Below, in pieces: positions 60,790 to 64,000 of a stretch of DNA of 64,000 nt (positions within the stretch are counted from its first letter, which is position 1; the number at the start of each line of letters is the position of its first letter). The notes under the pieces are model-generated. The model was not told the DNA's origin. It was given only the letters and a program-made list of their open reading frames with translations, and made no database searches. The stretch lies in assembly GCF_017591435.1 (NCBI RefSeq), contig NC_059276.1, positions 8,195,276 to 8,259,275 of the forward strand, in the 5' to 3' direction. Both the position numbers and the translations under genes were made by a program. This DNA comes from Portunus trituberculatus. Taxonomy: Eukaryota; Arthropoda; Malacostraca; Decapoda; Portunidae.

Positions 60790-61560
60790 CAGGAGTGTGA
60801 CAAACTCTTTGGCAAAATGGTTCACTGTTTTGCGTATTTTTTCCATTTAATTTCGCCCGCTGCTTGTAGTAATAGTTAACCTCACTGTTATTTACGTGTT
60901 ATTAGTATTGTTGTTAGTGCGGGAAAGCTTCACATTTATTCCTCACACTCATTCAATTATCTTTCCAGGATTCGATGTGTAAAAATTAAATATCGTAATG
61001 TTTCAAATATAAGAAACCGTAATCATAATTTTTTTTCGGTGACTCAGACTCTTGTTTAGTGAAAGATACATCACGGCCCAACATGTAATTATCTCTTTAA
61101 GGTGTAACTCGGGCCTTTAAGGTGAAATTTCGACGTAATCAACTTAATCACGAATCTTTAACACTACCATTTTTCACGGCAAGTAATTAGCAGTTTTTAA
61201 AAAGCCACACTCATTTAAATTCTGCGATTTCCTTCTGGTCCCCAAATGCTCATTAATTATATTTTATCATTTTCTACCCCTCTTTCCTGTGCCCTAATCC
61301 TCTCCCTCTCTCTCCCTCTCTCTTTCTCTCTCTCTCTCTGCAACTTGGTAATTAATGAGAAGTGCTATTTTTAGGGGTCTCTTCTCAGCCTTTGTTGTTC
61401 AAGCAGCTTCTGTGTATTTATTTTCAAGTCACATTTTCTTTCTTTCCCGGCCTGAGGAACGGGACTGGGACGACATAAAGTGTGATTATTAAGTTATTAT
61501 TCTTATTGTAGTTGTTGTTGTGTATGATGTTGTTGTGTGTGTATTTTGTGTTCATCTGGT
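60790..61560. other. unique interval, nothing recognised
   Basis: AT-rich, with a short imperfect CT array at 61300-61340 and GTTGTTGTG units at 61510-61540. Confidence 0.5.
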
Positions 61561-61920
61561 TGTCTATACGTCTACTTGCCTATTTACCTACTTATCTGTC
61601 TATCTATCTGTCTTTCTATGTATCTAAGTATCTTTTCATTTAGTTATCAGACAGTTAAGTAATTTATCTACTTGTTCATTAGTTTATTTACCTATTAATG
61701 ATTACTTGTCTATCTATCTGTCTAGCTATCTGTCTGTCAACATGTCTACCTATCTATCTATCTTTCTTTATATCTATCAGTCAGCTGAGTAATTTATCTA
61801 CCTGTTCATCAGTTTATTCACCAATTCAATGATAAGTTGTCTATCTATCTGTCTATTTATTTATCTATCTATCTACGTTTCTATTTATCTATCTATTTTC
61901 TTTCTCTTTCTTTATGCCTG
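61560..61920. repeat. degenerate CTAT/CTGT tetranucleotide tract
   Basis: Imperfect CTATCTATCTGT units dominate. The phrase GAGTAATTTATCTACCTGTTCATCAGTTTATT-like (split) occurs near 61658 and 61786, so the tract also contains a ~130-bp duplication. Confidence 0.85.
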
Positions 61921-62035
61921 TCTCTTGCTTTCTTTCATTCTTGTTTTTCTTCCCTTTATAATACAATAAAGAATTTCAATTAACATACAAAAGTAAGAAT
62001 GACAGAGGCTGCACATTTAAATCCTCCCTCGTCTC

Positions 62036-62200
62036 CTCCTCCTCCTCCTCCTCCTCCTCCTCTTCCTATTCTTTTCTCTTATTCTTTCCTCCTTCCATCT
62101 TGTTCTCTTGCTGTTCTTCCGTTCTTCCTTATCTCTGGGTCCCTAGAGGCAAAACAAAGAGGAGGAGGAAGAATAGGAGGAGGAGGAGGAGGAGGAGAAG
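62036..62200. repeat. inverted (CCT)n / (GGA)n pair
   Basis: About nine CCT units at 62036-62063 and GGA units at 62160-62200 are reverse complements about 100 bp apart. Confidence 0.94.
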
Positions 62201-62414
62201 CAGGAGAAGAAAGACAGATGAAAGCAACATGTTTTATTCTCCTTTTTCATATTTTTGTGATTATTTTTCCCGTTTCTTAAAGTTCTGGTGGCACTTTTCT
62301 TGACGAGTTTTGTGTGAGTCGCACCTCTTTTTCCTTCCAACGCTTTTGTGTCTTGTGAGAGAACCTGCCGTCATCTGAATTTTTACTACGTCACTTGCTG
62401 CTTTCTTTATTAAT

Positions 62415-62417
<3 letters not shown>

Positions 62418-62459
<42 letters not shown>

Positions 62460-62595
62460 TAACAAGAAGTTCTGTGTATTTTCTATGTTTATCTTCTTAG
62501 TCCTGTTTCATTTTTACCAAGGACAAAATGTTGCAGCCTCACATTTCATTTTTCATAATTATATTTGAGATTCTACGCTGACTTTCCTCATTAAA

Positions 62596-62665
<70 letters not shown>

Positions 62666-62700
62666 TCTCTGAAGTCATTAATTACCTTTAAATTGCTCAC

Positions 62701-62764
<64 letters not shown>
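62418..62764. repeat. (GT)n, (CT)n and (GA)n microsatellites
   Basis: GT at 62419-62457, CT with a TATCTATCTAT interruption at 62600-62669, and about 30 GA units at 62704-62763. The CT and GA arrays are inverted with a ~35-bp spacer. Confidence 0.97.
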
Positions 62765-62765
<1 letters not shown>

Positions 62766-62769
62766 GAAT

Positions 62770-64000
62770 GACATATTTCAATTGAAGTGAAATGAAACAT
62801 AAATGAAATCTAACATCACTTTTATGAAATTAAGTCTTCATTACTATTATCATCATCAATAAGTGCAAGAGGAACAATCTCACTTAGTTCAATTTTAATA
62901 ACAGTTCACTATTTACTTGAGCCAATCACGTATTCTGTATAATGACAAAGAGTAGATGGGATTGGATCTGAGTGCTTCGATACGTTTTCCTCTTAATTGT
63001 GCATTCATTCGTACCGATTCTCCCTGTCCTTCTATCCATCTCCCTTTCTTATTCAACATTATCATTTCCCTTTATGATTCATCTGAGAGATCCTTCCCCC
63101 GCCGTATTTTTTTCCCTCTCATTTCCATTCCTTCCCACGTCTTTTCCTTTCTCGTCTTTTGAACCTGAAAATCAGAAAATACTTCTTCATTTTTTTCATT
63201 TTCATCATCATTTTCCTCCACTATCGTTTCCTTAAAGAATAAAACACTTTTCTAATATTTTACTAATTTCTATCGATTATTTTTTATATTTTGAATTAAC
63301 GAATGAGGAAAACATATTTTTTAATCTCTTCATGCTTTCTTTACCATTATTATGCTCTTCCAAGGCTAATAAAGGAAGAAAACACTTTTCTAGAATATTT
63401 TCACGCCTTTGAATTAGCAGTCCACCTTTTATTTTCTCATTTATCAAAGACATTAAGCAGAACCGTACACATTAAAAGAAAATATATATAAGCAATTAAT
63501 ACATGAAAATAGTATATGAGCAATTAATACGTGAAAAAAGTGCATATTAGGAATTATGGAATCTGAAGAAATCAAACATTTTATTGGAGATCTTTGGGTT
63601 TCATGGTATCTGCTCAATCTTACCAAAAGGATCTACGATGAGTTTCTAATATGCTTTCACAAATTATGAGTGCAATTGAGAGGCATGTGTAAATATTTAA
63701 GATATCTAAAATGAACATAGAAAAGGAAGATAAATCAAATTGACATAATAAGTAAGTATAAAAATGTAAAACAAGGTAAGAGGACACTAAACAGTAATTA
63801 TGAAGAAGAAAATGAATATAAACCGCACGTAAATAAACTAAAAGCGAAACAACAAAGGAAACACGAGACTCAGCAGGATAATTAGAAGAAATGAAGGAAA
63901 AATTATGGAAAAACAAAATAAGGAGAGCGACAGATAAGCCAAGGAAACCCCACCTTGAGAAAACAAACAGGTAACACTTTTCCTTAATTAGTCTTGCATT
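62770..64000. other. unique AT-rich interval, nothing recognised
   Basis: Contains a short duplication (TATA..AGCAATTAATACATGAAAA near 63488 and GAGCAATTAATACGTGAAAA near 63518). No gene or RNA feature supported up to the window end. Confidence 0.5.

Overview
The window looks like non-coding nuclear DNA from an arthropod, most probably a decapod crustacean (a crab, shrimp or relative). Three things point there. Two interstitial arrays of CCTAA (TTAGG on the other strand), the arthropod telomere motif, lie at 29549-29662 and 35239-35412. Long, nearly perfect GA/CT and CA/GT microsatellites are extremely dense, as is typical of decapod genomes. Small non-autonomous transposons and Pol III-derived elements are present. 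The taxon is an inference; no gene was found that could confirm it.

I could not recognise a single protein-coding gene. Nearly all long open frames are translations of simple repeats (poly-Leu/Ser, Cys/Val, His/Thr, Glu/Arg). The remaining frames of 100-160 codons have no recognisable domain, often lack an ATG, or overlap repeats. The window is best read as intergenic or long-intron sequence.

Layout. 1-960: a 151-bp tandem repeat that runs off the left edge. 1-15 kb: microsatellites, two copies of a 205-bp TTAA-flanked MITE plus a third near 14 kb, a degenerate ~145-bp tandem array (3.5-4.3 kb), a ~70-bp minisatellite (6.0-6.5 kb), a possible tRNA-primer-binding-site relic (9.3 kb) and a promoter-like cluster of CRE and CCAAT motifs (14.8-14.9 kb). 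15-26 kb: long pyrimidine-rich stretches, a ~20-bp GTCGTAAGTTC minisatellite (19.7-20.3 kb), a 132-bp duplication (23.4-23.7 kb), a MITE with an internal deletion (24.1 kb) and a ~150-bp triplication (24.5-25.0 kb). 26-36 kb: a GC-richer island ending in a splice-donor-like site, a near-full-length 5S rRNA-like sequence with a T-run (27.4 kb), and the two telomere-motif arrays, one of them bracketed by a direct duplication. 36-53 kb: several local tandem duplications of 110-165 bp units, and the densest microsatellite block (48.6-51.8 kb). 53-64 kb: more microsatellites, a MITE immediately followed by a tRNA-derived SINE-like element (57.0-57.4 kb), a 151-bp duplication (58.9-59.2 kb) and a GT/CA inverted pair able to form a hairpin (60.5 kb).

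The most interesting content is the repeat biology: a MITE family with piggyBac-like ends in six copies, a 5S-derived sequence, telomere-motif insertions, and a window-wide tendency for unique-looking DNA to be built from local 110-165-bp tandem duplications. I see no operon, defence system, virus or other gene-based system, and none is claimed.
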